A stretch of 64,000 nucleotides of DNA, from assembly GCA_013433145.1 (NCBI GenBank), contig CM024172.1, positions 10,626,053-10,690,052 on the forward strand, read 5' to 3'. This DNA comes from Ascaris suum. Its lineage: Eukaryota; Nematoda; Chromadorea; Rhabditida; Ascarididae. Made by a program: the position numbers and the translations under genes. A model generated the notes under the pieces. The model saw only the letters and a program-made list of their open reading frames with translations, searched no databases and had not been told where the DNA came from. Of the stretch, positions 23,965-43,117 are shown in pieces (within the stretch, counting starts at the first letter, position 1; each line of letters begins with the position of its first letter).

Positions 23965-24491
23965 TCAAGAATGATTATCAATCGATCGGTCTATTGTAGA
24001 TGAAGGGTCGAACAAGAGGACAAACTTCATAAAGAGGTGATGATGTAATTTAATCTGATGAAGTTTCGTATGAGAATAGTACGAAAAAGAAAATAAATAG
24101 TAAGTATGATATATATGAATGCCACTTACATAAGACACATTTTCGAATGGATTTAATTACTCAACACTGAGGCAATGCACAAGATAAAGCACTTACAAAA
24201 CGTCTGCGGTAATACCTCATGACAATCGAACAACTTTGTTTCTACGGAAGGAAAATTTCATCGATGAAATCACATAGGTTAGAAAGCGGCCATTGTGATT
24301 TCTGCTAATTTATAATGTTCGCTGGCCAGGTGCTACAGAACAGAAAAAAAGGATGCATCCGCTTTAAAATATGGTTTCGAATCTTACCTCATAAAACATA
24401 CCAATATGGAGCATTCAGCATAATTTTCATCCACGTAGTCGTCGTAATCGTCAGATAAACGCATTGTAGAACTTCGCTGAAACGAATCCAT
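23965..24491 (-). CDS. Candidate small three-exon gene with acidic N-terminus
   Basis: Exon 1 at 24491-24402 runs from ATG (MDSFQRSSTMRLSDDYDDY, then VDENYAECSIL) to donor GTATGT in phase 0. Exon 2 at 24241-24197 lies between a pyrimidine-rich acceptor (TTCCTTCCGTAG) and donor GTAAGT and encodes KQSCSIVMRYYRRRF, phase 0. Exon 3 at 24054-23965 follows acceptor CTTCATCAG and ends in TGA. The total is 74 residues: acidic head, basic middle and a short histidine/phenylalanine-rich end. It has no clear signal peptide or membrane helix. Exon 1 resembles the acidic outer N-terminus of some peptide receptors, so it may instead begin a larger gene whose later exons I have not linked. Confidence 0.42.
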
Positions 24492-26389
<1,898 letters not shown>

Positions 26390-26700
26390 TGCTTTAACTC
26401 TATATGTTTACGAGGAAATAGAAACGTTGGCCTTTGGTAATTGCACTGAGACACTTGCGCACGCCAATAATTTTTTGTTAGGAGCTAAATAGGCGAGGAG
26501 TTATAAGAGGAGAGGTGAAAAAAAGGTGGGTCCACCTTCAAATTTACCTTCAGAAGGAAATAGTGCGAAAGCGAATGAGTTCCCACCATCATTAACAATG
26601 AAAGCATATTAACGTGTTCCCCCTGCTGCAGAGGTTGCAGAATAGATAAAGAAGTGGGTGTCTGTGACATTGCGAAAACAATTTTTCCGGCGTTTTCTCG

Positions 26701-26945
26701 CATCCGATTGCACTCAATTCGAATGAATGACTCTAATGAATCGAACGAAACAACAAAGAGGTCAAACGATTAAATGAATTGATGAAGTGAAATAGTAGAT
26801 GGTTCGAAACAATGAATGAGTGATTCGGATATTTTGATGGATGATCCGAATAAACGAGTGAAGAGTTCACACTTGTTACTGAGTGAATCAATGAGTAGTG
26901 GATGAGTTGAGTGGAAGAACGAATCAATGAGTAGTGGAAAAGAGC
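26701..26945. repeat. Degenerate GAATGA-type short tandem repeat
   Basis: A run rich in GAATGA, GAGTGA and GATGAG variants. It contains a direct repeat of an 18-base unit (GAATCAATGAGTAGTGGA) at 26885-26902 and 26921-26938, a 36-base period. The minus strand reads as repetitive His/Ser/Leu frames at 26964-26733, which should not be taken as genes. Confidence 0.7.
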
Positions 26946-27726
26946 CACAATGAATTCGAAACACGCAAATAAAAGCTTAAGCGCTCATTGTGGATTATGT
27001 GTAAAATACTTTGAGATTCAACACGATTCAATGAAATAAACGGAGTTGTTCCTTTTGTATCTTCTGCAGCCACTATTGTAAAAACCGTAGAAATGATATG
27101 CAATCATATGAGATCGGCGACCTATGCATTTCCTGCATCGAATTTAACCCCCACGAAACATATACTCTAATGAAAAAAAGCAGGCTATTCTCCGCTCACT
27201 AAAGAAAAAAAATTAACAGATGCTTTGGTTGCAATCAATTGTTTTTCTATAGGTGTTTAATCATTGACCTATTTTCGAAGTAAAACTTCGACCCCACTTG
27301 ACAATAAGTGCTAGTATAGTTCGATCACGAAACTGATTTGTATCCAGCATCTTGGCGATGGATCATACGGTCTTTCACTTCATCAATTTGGCAGCAGTCT
27401 CTCCAGGTACGGACAGAATTTGGAACCATACTGAATCGGAGAGAGCGGTTGTTAAATTTCCTGCCTTTTTGAAAAAGAAAGTGCGCACAAACAAATGTTA
27501 AATGGGCCTCGGACACGTTCAGTGTTTCATATATTTCAGTCAGAAATATTCAGCAGCAGGAGATTTCCGGTGCTTTTAGCATTTTTCGTGGATAAGCCAA
27601 GTTGCTCCCACATTAAAATCGACGATAACAAAGGAGCAAGTTGAATAGAAATATTAGGCCACAAAAATTTCTCGAAATTTTGAGGAATTCACCCGTGAAT
27701 CACATTTGAAAATGACTGTTAGTCAT

Positions 27727-27823
27727 CCATTTAAACGAAACACTCGAGAAATGCTTTAACTAGTTACTCCCAATTCTTGGGAGTAACTAGTTAAAGCATT
27801 TCTCGAGTGTTTCGTTTAAATGG
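27727..27823. repeat. Perfect 47-base inverted repeat with 3-base loop
   Basis: The left arm 27727-27773 and right arm 27777-27823 are exact reverse complements, with only TTC between them. The arm contains internal palindromes (CTCGAG, ACTAGT, TTTAAA). It can form a long hairpin or cruciform. Similarity continues weakly for a few bases outside. No gene overlaps it. Confidence 0.97.
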
Positions 27824-28689
27824 AATGCAATGAATCAATGAATTTACTAGCTTCCTCCAAAGTTTTATCAATTATTAGCGTTGGTGCAGTGCGTGTTATC
27901 AAAATCTGTGACATCTAACCATGTGTGCATCGTTTTCATTCAGTAACCTGGACTGATGAGATGTAATAGTATTACTATGATTTAATCTACCTTGTAAACT
28001 GGCCTTCCAAGGTTATTTTATTCCTCATTAAGCATTTTCTATAGAACTAAAATTTGCAGGTCAAATGAATCGCAAAAGCAACCGACTGCTGCTAGTGCAA
28101 AAGGATTTTTTTCATCTAGTTCATTGTGCATATATAAACTGTAAAAGTTTTCTCTAGTAGATTTCTTGTGCAATTTTCGAGGGCATGGCACAAGTCAAAT
28201 AAGCAATATTTTAATACACCTTTCGTTTTTCGCCTCTAGTTTCGTTTGCGTCAAGTGAAGGAAAACATAGCGCATTCATTTCGTAAGCAGCGACTCTATG
28301 TTTCGGAAAGAGACTACCTCATAGCCTCTTCTAAAATGTTAGACTTGAATTCACGATAGTCTGCTGGTCGTAGCAAAAGTGAACCACGATCGGACGACTG
28401 GCTGGCTGTTACTGTCACTTAAACTGTTTTGTAGTTTCCTTAACGACTTCGAATAAACAATTTTTGGCTTCTTCGATGTCTCCTGAACCTCCTGGGAGGT
28501 AATAACGTACATCAAGCCGCCATACTTACGTTTTATCAAGCAACACTCTAATATTATAGTAGCTGCACATAATTTCATCTCCTCTGCATATTAAAATCCT
28601 TGAAGCGCTCTGAATAAGTCCAGAGATTAACAGAGCCAGATCTTGAAAAAACCATGAAAAATAAGACCTCCATGTCAGATAGAGCCTTC

Positions 28690-28738
28690 TTCTTCAATGG
28701 AATATCTTCTATCTTTCGTAATCCATTCCATTGAAGAA
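28690..28738. repeat. Short inverted repeat, 14-base arms
   Basis: TTCTTCAATGGAAT at 28690-28703 is repeated in reverse complement at 28725-28738 with a 21-base spacer. This is a small hairpin of unknown meaning. Confidence 0.7.
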
Positions 28739-30197
28739 TAAGTCTTTCCTATGAAATATCATGTATCCGAAGGCTGTTCGAAGTACTTACGCAAAAACGT
28801 CATGACCCTACACAGTAACATGCATCTTTAAAGGCCTTCTTCTGATGCTCCATTACAGATTCAAATATTATCTAATAGCTTATTTAAGGGCAGTGATGAA
28901 AACATGAGAAAGCTATGGAGGAGTCAAATTCCTCCACGGATATAGATTTCTCTGAAAAATAACAACCTTGTCGTGAATTCCGAGGGGAATCTAGAAGCCT
29001 CTAGGCATCTATTTAAGCAGATATGCAAGTTTAGATGTTGAAAATCAATATACAAAAATTCCTCAGTAAATAAAAGCCTCGACGGGTATGAAATGTGATA
29101 AATTATCAATTTTAGACGAAATACATCAAAATGCACAGACTAATTTGGTTATAATATTTTGCATTGAAATTAAACACTGTTAATAATTCCTTTAAAAAGA
29201 ACTGCATTTATTCTCGGTTTCATGACAATTTTTCAATTCCTTCGAATAAAATTCCCTAAGGAATATATCTTCCTGCTTCTATTCATTTCGACGAACAAAT
29301 ATATGCGCTGAGAAAAAAAAATGATGCGAGAGTCGCGCACATTGTAAATGCAATTTAATGCAAAGTGGAGGAAAATTTTAATGATTGGCACATAAATTCA
29401 TTCACCAGCATATGAAAATATTTGTCATGAGCGAAGATTGCTGCTCATTCATTTATTCGATGAACTGATGAAAAGAAATCATTGAAGAATAACTAGAAGA
29501 ATGACGAATTCCATTGAATTCTTATTGAAATTCTTATTGAAAGTTGAAATTCTTATTAAAAACGACACATAAATGAGCCTTTTTCGATAATTTCGACGTG
29601 AATTATATGCTGGCTTATATCTAAATTGCTATCAGTTCTCATCATTTATCCAGTGAAAAGAATGATAAATTCTTTTCTGAAGTAAAAACTTAACTTCGGT
29701 TTGGTGCTGCAAATAATTTCTATATTCATCTTCTGCTTGCATTAGCACCTAAAAAAAAAAGAAACAGACGACGCGTGCAAAGGAATGTTTGACATAATAA
29801 TAAAATAACAACTGAGAAGATTCGTTTTCTCGACTGTCACATTTAATGACTTATTCTCGTGCTAATTGCAAAGAAGGAGTTATGCTGAGTGCGAAAAAGA
29901 ATGCCGCTGGTGAACGCAATTTAAAAATTGTTCCTTTCAACTTTTATATTCATCTGCTTCAATAGAAGTTTATCATCGTTGTTGCAAAATGATCAAAGTG
30001 CTCCTAAAAATATTCAAGGAGGTCATATCAAATGAGCAGATACCTATTGTGTGCCAAATCTCTTGATCATTTTGAGGAATCTAATGCCTTCGGACCGAAT
30101 ACACTTCGATGCAGCAAAGGATCGCGCAGCATAAATCCGCAATTCTCATCAAATCATCAAAGACAACATGCAAATTGCCTCTCTTCACTCTCTTCAT

Positions 30198-30214
30198 CCC
30201 CCCCCCCCCCCCCC
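30198..30214 (+). repeat. C17 homopolymer
   Basis: Seventeen consecutive cytosines in otherwise AT-rich DNA; G-run on the other strand. Length is probably variable and error-prone in sequencing. Confidence 0.97.
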
Positions 30215-36930
<6,716 letters not shown>

Positions 36931-36931
36931 T

Positions 36932-36998
<67 letters not shown>

Positions 36999-37022
36999 TT
37001 TGTTTATTTATTTATTTGTTTG
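36931..37022. repeat. (TTTA)n / (TAAA)n tract with TTTG variants
   Basis: About 90 bases of TTTA tetranucleotide, with a few TTTG units near the right end. On the minus strand this is an (AAAT)n tail, the kind that often ends nematode LINE copies. No LINE body was recognised on either side. Confidence 0.95.
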
Positions 37023-38161
37023 TCCCTATTTATATTTATATTTGTTTTTATGTATGGCTAAATGCACATGATCTGAAAAAAAAGTGAAAATCACAGTGAA
37101 TGTGAAAGTGCGTTTGAAATGAGCTTTAATGCATTTTCACGAATATATAGAAGAGTGAAAATGAAAATAACAGCGGTAGAGAATTATCGTGATCAAGCAT
37201 ATTAGAAAAAGATATTCATCTATTACCTATTGTTCGAAAAAAAAAGGTAATGGAAATACTAGTATGAAAATTGCAGATTTTTATTGTTCGATCGACCGCA
37301 TACGTTCAACTCCGACATTTGTGATTGACGCATTCAATAGGACGGCCCTAATTTTGCACTTTTTATCTGAACCGATGGAACACTATAACTTATTAAATTC
37401 GTAGAATACGAAGGAGAATAAGAAAAATTGGGTCGTTTTGTTTGTTGCGTAAAATTCAGATAAGAAGATGGAGGAAGAGATTTTAATTACTAGACGAAAT
37501 AAAAATTGATGGATGAAAATTTCTAACGTCTCATTTAGAATTATTCTTGGAAGATAAGGGAAATTTTTAGAGCTGAATTAATTTTAACGCATTGCTAACA
37601 ATTTTATAGATTTCCAATTGTTAATTTAGTAACGAGGCGACGATCACTTATCGATCGACGTATAGAAGTCTAAGAGAACTGAATAAATGCTACCAATAGA
37701 GGCTGTAAGTGAATGTTAGCATTGCCTCCTCAGAGCGGCGGGATTTGTAACCGTTTAAGAAAGCAATAGGATAGAGTACAAGAATCAGTACGAGCGTTCA
37801 AGTCTTCATGATACTTCATGTGCATTTTTAATCCTTGCAGATATTAACGACGCAACTGCTGATTTAATTAACAAGGCATTGAATTATTCGAAAAAAGTAT
37901 CGAATCGAAGCGTGATTGACTGAGTTTGGAAATTTATTTAACGCAGAAATCCCAGTGATGCACCTTTATGTGCTAACTGAAGCTGCAAATAACTGACTAA
38001 TAGACGAGTATGTGCGTACATAGGCATACACACATATGCACATATACGTGCACAGGAACGCTCACGAAAAAGATAAACGCAAGAACGCCCATTATAATTG
38101 CGTTTAGAGTTTTTTGAATAAATAGCCGCTCCAATGAATTGAATATGACTTCAGTGGCTAG
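37023..38161. other. Intergenic, no supported gene
   Basis: AT-rich. The plus frame at 37189-37404 (71 codons) is open but unsupported. A stretch of CACATA/TACGTGC words lies at about 38005-38060. Confidence 0.4.
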
Positions 38162-38380
38162 AAAAATATTCGCAATTCTGGCAATGTCGAAGAAGCATCC
38201 ATATATCGTCGAGAAGCCGCAATACAGTGTTTAAAGCAATTAATTGGAGTCGAAAATGAAACTGCTATGAGACTATGGTGTGAACGAGGAGAGAGATGGA
38301 ATGGCTCACTTATTCCGCTTGATAAATACGCACAAATTCTAGCCCTTTCCGGCGTAGAGATATACATTCATAAACAATGA
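38162..38380 (+). CDS. Candidate terminal exon, 72 codons, unknown product
   Basis: After an acceptor-like TCAGTGGCTAG, a plus-strand frame is open to TGA at 38378. It has no near-start ATG, so it could only be an internal or last exon. It reads NVEEASIYRREAAIQCLKQL, IGVENETAMRLWCERGERWN and ends GSLIPLDKYAQILALSGVEI then YIHKQ. Composition and length are coding-like. No family can be named; a faint likeness to the end of OTU-type peptidases is not enough to claim. The acceptor lacks a good pyrimidine tract, and the stronger upstream CTTCAG would enter a different frame. Confidence 0.33.
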   Translation, partial: KNIRNSGNVEEASIYRREAAIQCLKQLIGVENETAMRLWCERGERWNGSLIPLDKYAQILALSGVEIYIHKQ

Positions 38381-39105
<725 letters not shown>

Positions 39106-39210
39106 TACGCCTATTTATCTTTACATTTATACTTGTATTTATATGTATACTTATGTTCGTATTTTTATTTATTCATATTTATATTAATACTTATAATTAT
39201 ATTTAATATG

Positions 39211-40908
39211 CACATGTACACACCTGATCTTGCCAATAATGATCTTTCACAATACGAGTTTGCAAGGTTTAGTGCGTCGATCGCGATAAAATGAGGAACA
39301 GTTTTGAGGTATTCAACGTAACTGCAGTACTTTTGATCACACGCCCTGAATATAGCTCGCATTTATAATCTACAAGTTCAAGTGGGACTATTTCGACGAG
39401 CAAACAATCAACTGGGATGTTGCAATCAACAGCAGTTCTTTTCATGTCGGTGTTCACTCGTTTCGTTAATATTAAAAAGAGGTTTCGTTCTGCCAACACT
39501 TCCAACAGCACGTAAAGAGTACAACGCGTCCACACACCTGTGAAAATTTACCTGCCTGTTGAGTTTTTTTCAACGTGATAATTGCGCATCGATTTGAACG
39601 CGCATTTCAATATAATACCGTGGGCATTCATGAGCACCTATCACGACTAACGTTGATAGCAACTTTTTCAACGCTTTATCTTCGAATATCGCAAAACTCA
39701 GCGTACTGCAGCATCGAGTGCCCACACTGTTGACCACTGAATCAGTTAGGGCCATTCACTATCGCGGCTTCAATTCGATATTTTATTGAATGAAATTTAA
39801 GCTTCCCATTTCAATGTATTTCCTTCATAACCTACAAAAGAATGCATTATGGTAAGAGCCTATAAGTGTTTTCCCTATGAATATGTGCCGAAAAGTTTTA
39901 ATTGGAGAGCTCTATGAGCTTCATCCGTAATATTTCGTTTGTCATGGCGCATGAAATTCAGATTCGACGCAATTGACTTGTTAGATGTGCACATTCCTGC
40001 AATATTTAGTAACAAACTACTTCTATTAGCAATTTCGATATTTGATCGGTTCAACACGTATAATGAACTAATAAAAACAGACATGAGAGTAGTTGAAAGT
40101 CTTTTTTTTTAAAGTGAAGCAAATCGCCGAGAGATATTTGAACGAAGAATTCATGAAGAGAAGAAAATGTTTTCTCTTTCTCAACTAAGACATCTCAAAG
40201 TCATATGCTCACTGTGGATAATCAATGCTCAAATAGCGCATATTATTATTGAAATAAGCTGCATAACTTTTAAATCAAATAAATGCTGTTTTTGCATACG
40301 CTACAGGAATCAGTAGATAATAAAAACAAATAGAAAACAACGATTCCAGAATTGAAAATAATAAAGCATAATTTGCAGTTGAAAATCAAAGATTACTCAA
40401 TGGTAATGTCGGGAGTGCATTGTCATCCCCTTTCGAAGTCTTCGCAGAAGTGCTCATCGTTAAAAACGCCACACCTCAAAAATTCCCGGCTCATGCAAAG
40501 AACTTTAAAGAAGGAAGCTTTCTCTCCTCATAGATGCCAGCGTGATCTCCTTCAGAGGCTTGAACGGGCTTCTTCATCTCTCTGAAGGATGTCAGTAGCG
40601 TGGATTCCATCACTGCGGCCACAAAAACTTCTCCATAGAGTTGTAGGATCATCAGGAAATACCGTGAGGCAGTGTTTTTGTGCAACGAACCCTGCACTGA
40701 AACGAGACGCGCTAGAGTGATCAGAGTGATCAGAAAAAAACTTGTAGAGTAGAGTGGATCGGAAAGTACGATGCAGGTCGGTATAAGCTGTAGCCAAATG
40801 AACTCGCCATCGATATTTTTTGAATGCTTTCGCATCATATCCCGCTAGAATTGTGCTCTTGACAGGAATACGCCCTGAGGAATGGACATTTGCAAATATA
40901 ATTGTCAG
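39211..40908. other. Patch with many competing open frames
   Basis: This stretch is richer in G+C than its surroundings, and both strands are open over long spans: minus 39535-39269, 39755-39570, 40084-39875 and 40838-40491; plus 40352-40585. The minus exon after TTTTCACAG at about 39535 is open in two frames. I could not assemble any model with unambiguous phases, so no gene is called, though coding or former coding sequence is possible. Confidence 0.35.
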
Positions 40909-43117
40909 GTAGAAGCACCGGCGTCGTCAAAAAGCGAAATTATAGGCCTACGTCACACTGCCCGGCGTGTCGAAGTTTGGATATTCCTTTTACGCGCAAT
41001 TTCATACCACAGAGGAACGGAAAGTTCGACATTGTCAGCAATCATTTACCAAAAATCCGTTCAATAGAGACGCATTCCATCGAAATCATAGACGAAGTGA
41101 ACTGCGCAAAGGAGAAAAAGGCGCTCGGTATGCACCATCTAACCTGATATCAATAGGGCGCTCAAAGCATCATTCAGTCTTACATACTCCTCCATCTAAT
41201 TAAAAACCTCTTTGGAATGCGCGCAAACATATTCTGCTCATTAAGGATTGAAAAGAAATGAAAACCTGGATAAGCTGCACGTCGCTGTTCCAGCCTCATA
41301 AGATGCTATCCTCCCCATTGCTTCTCTTTGACTTTCGTCTTCCCCACTCCCCCCCCCCTCCCAAAAAAAACCAGCCAGTTTTTGGAGAATGCCACTGTAT
41401 GTAAGCGATAAACAACTTAATCCCATTTTCAATGATCGAAAAAAAAAAAAAAAGCAAAATGAGGAAAAATGCGTGATCACCGTACGAGGAAAAGCAATTA
41501 ATAAAAAAATTGAGAAGCATTTTAGCTAATTTGTTTTGAGCGTTAAATTACTTTACTCCCTTCAAAATTTCGGCAACTACACAACATTACGCTCTATCAT
41601 CTCGAGAGTTTATTGATTTGCATTGTATCATGCTAGAGGGCATAAAAGCTTTCATGCATTGTTTATATATATATATATATATTTCATATCAAAAAAGTTC
41701 CTTAAAATATTTTGTATTACGTTACATCGTACCTTCGATAAATTCATACGTTGTACTCTTTTGCATAGTAATGAGGCGAAGTATTGCCAAGAGAACTATC
41801 GCCAACAGTGCACGTGAAGCTTTATACGCAATTTCTCAGCACTACTATTGCAAATTGCAGAGTTCGATCCGTTGACATCGAAAGAATCCAGCAAATGGGA
41901 GCAACTTTCAATGCAGTCTAACGGCAAACTTTGCGATTGCAAGTATCTTGACCAATCACACTCGAAGAGATGCTTGAGAGGACGTAATGCCGGCAACGTT
42001 TCATAAGGAGCACTGTGTTCTGTGTTAATGACGAAGCAATACTGCTGTTTTCGCATTGAAAAGAGGTTTCTTGTATAGGGTTGCCGAAATTTTGCCGAGC
42101 GTGGATGGAAAAAAGAAGTTACCGAGATTCCAGTGGCTTTGCCAACATCTCAGGTGTTAGCATCTAAACGATTGCTGAAGCAAGTTTACTGTTATTCGAG
42201 AAGTTGGCTAGTTGGTGCGCCAAATCTTCCTCAATTTGCTTTGCAATTCTCGTAACAGTTGGCGATACTTCGAAGGTATTACAGGTATAATAAAGAACAT
42301 GAAGACTTGTGATGCGATATGTCGAGCTGCTCAGAGCACTGCTCTCCGCCTACGTCGTTCGATTCGTTGTTGCTTTCACTTGTGTTGCAGAAAGGTGATC
42401 TCCATGAGCACACTCACTTATCCCCTCACTGCCTACTCGAATCTTATGTCAAACGAATCCATGAGCACCCTACAACACATCCCGCTCCAAGACTGCAGCT
42501 TTTCAAAAATTGCTGCATCTACTACATTTTATGGGGGACATGATGCAGCCATTTGGCAAATAGCATAAAGGTGAAATCGGAGTCATAACAAGCCCAACCG
42601 TATGCCAATCCTCCACCTCTTACGGTGACTTCAGCTGGAGCTCTTCCGTTTCCAGCTTCTCTCGTCCTGCGAGCAGTCTCCAGAATATAGAATTCCGCGT
42701 TACCCCGCAGATATTAAAGTTCATTGGGCCGCGCAGAGGATGCGGTACGACACAACATATGGCAAAGGAATTCCCATTCCAGCGCAAGCCCCCTTCTCTG
42801 CAGTGGTTGTAATCAGTGACAGAAATGAAATGAATAACGCAAGTAAGGGAAAAGTTAAACAAGTGCTGCAATGGCAGCCGGCATTCTGAGTATTTGAAGG
42901 AGCTATCTGCTAAAGCTTGAAATCGGCTATGAAACAGCCTAGAACTGCATGCACGTCACATCAAGGCTGAGTTTTATGGAAGAACTTCTCTGAACTGCTA
43001 ACAGTGGTTCGTAACATCCGCATTATGTTATATTTATCGGTTGCAGAAGTAGAAGTGCTCTCACTTTTCATGCACCAGCAAGAAGGCAATGATAGTCTAC
43101 AACACATTTTCATGTAG
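40909..43117 (+). CDS. Tentative four-exon gene model, unknown product
   Basis: Plus-strand exons at 40909-41127 (acceptor AATTGTCAG, donor GTATGC), 41861-41997 (acceptor CAAATTGCAG, donor GTTTCA), 42635-42842 (acceptor GTGACTTCAG, donor GTAAGG) and 43047-43117 (acceptor CGGTTGCAG, stop TAG at 43115). Phases agree at each junction, giving about 210 residues without the start. Pieces: YRPTSHCPACRSLDIPFTRN; FDPLTSKESSKWEQLSMQSN then GKLCDCKYLDQSHSKRC; EYRIPRYPADIKVHWAAQRM and YGKGIPIPAQAPFSAVVVIS; VEVLSLFMHQQEGNDSLQHI. It is cysteine-containing with no membrane helix, and no family is recognised. The minus strand is also open with its own canonical sites over 42805-42623 and 42056-41796, so the strand is not certain. 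A further exon at about 42391 (KGDLHEHTHLSPHCLLESY) could belong, but its donor is weak. Confidence 0.38.
41345..41370 (+). repeat. C-rich then A-rich homopolymer tract
   Basis: A run of cytosines broken by single A and T, directly followed by eight adenines, inside the first intron of the tentative plus-strand gene. Confidence 0.9.
41664..41682. repeat. Short (TA)n microsatellite
   Basis: Nineteen bases of TA repeat; a short relative of the four long arrays. Confidence 0.9.

Larger units (their letters stand above)
26946..30197. other. Intergenic apart from the hairpins listed
   Basis: No gene can be supported. On the minus strand, 28578-28351 is open in two frames at once. One reads VRYYLPGGSGDIEEAKNCLF up to a stop and the other gives 75 codons; neither has a strong acceptor. 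The minus-strand frame at 27516-27325 is equally unassigned. A plain AT-rich stretch covers 29140-30000. Confidence 0.35.

Noticed and set aside
42620..42871. Minus-strand exon with CACTGCAG acceptor and GTAAGA donor overlapping the plus-strand model
   Set aside because: It was kept as an alternative only: no phase-matched neighbour was found on the minus strand, whereas the plus-strand exon joins a downstream exon in phase.
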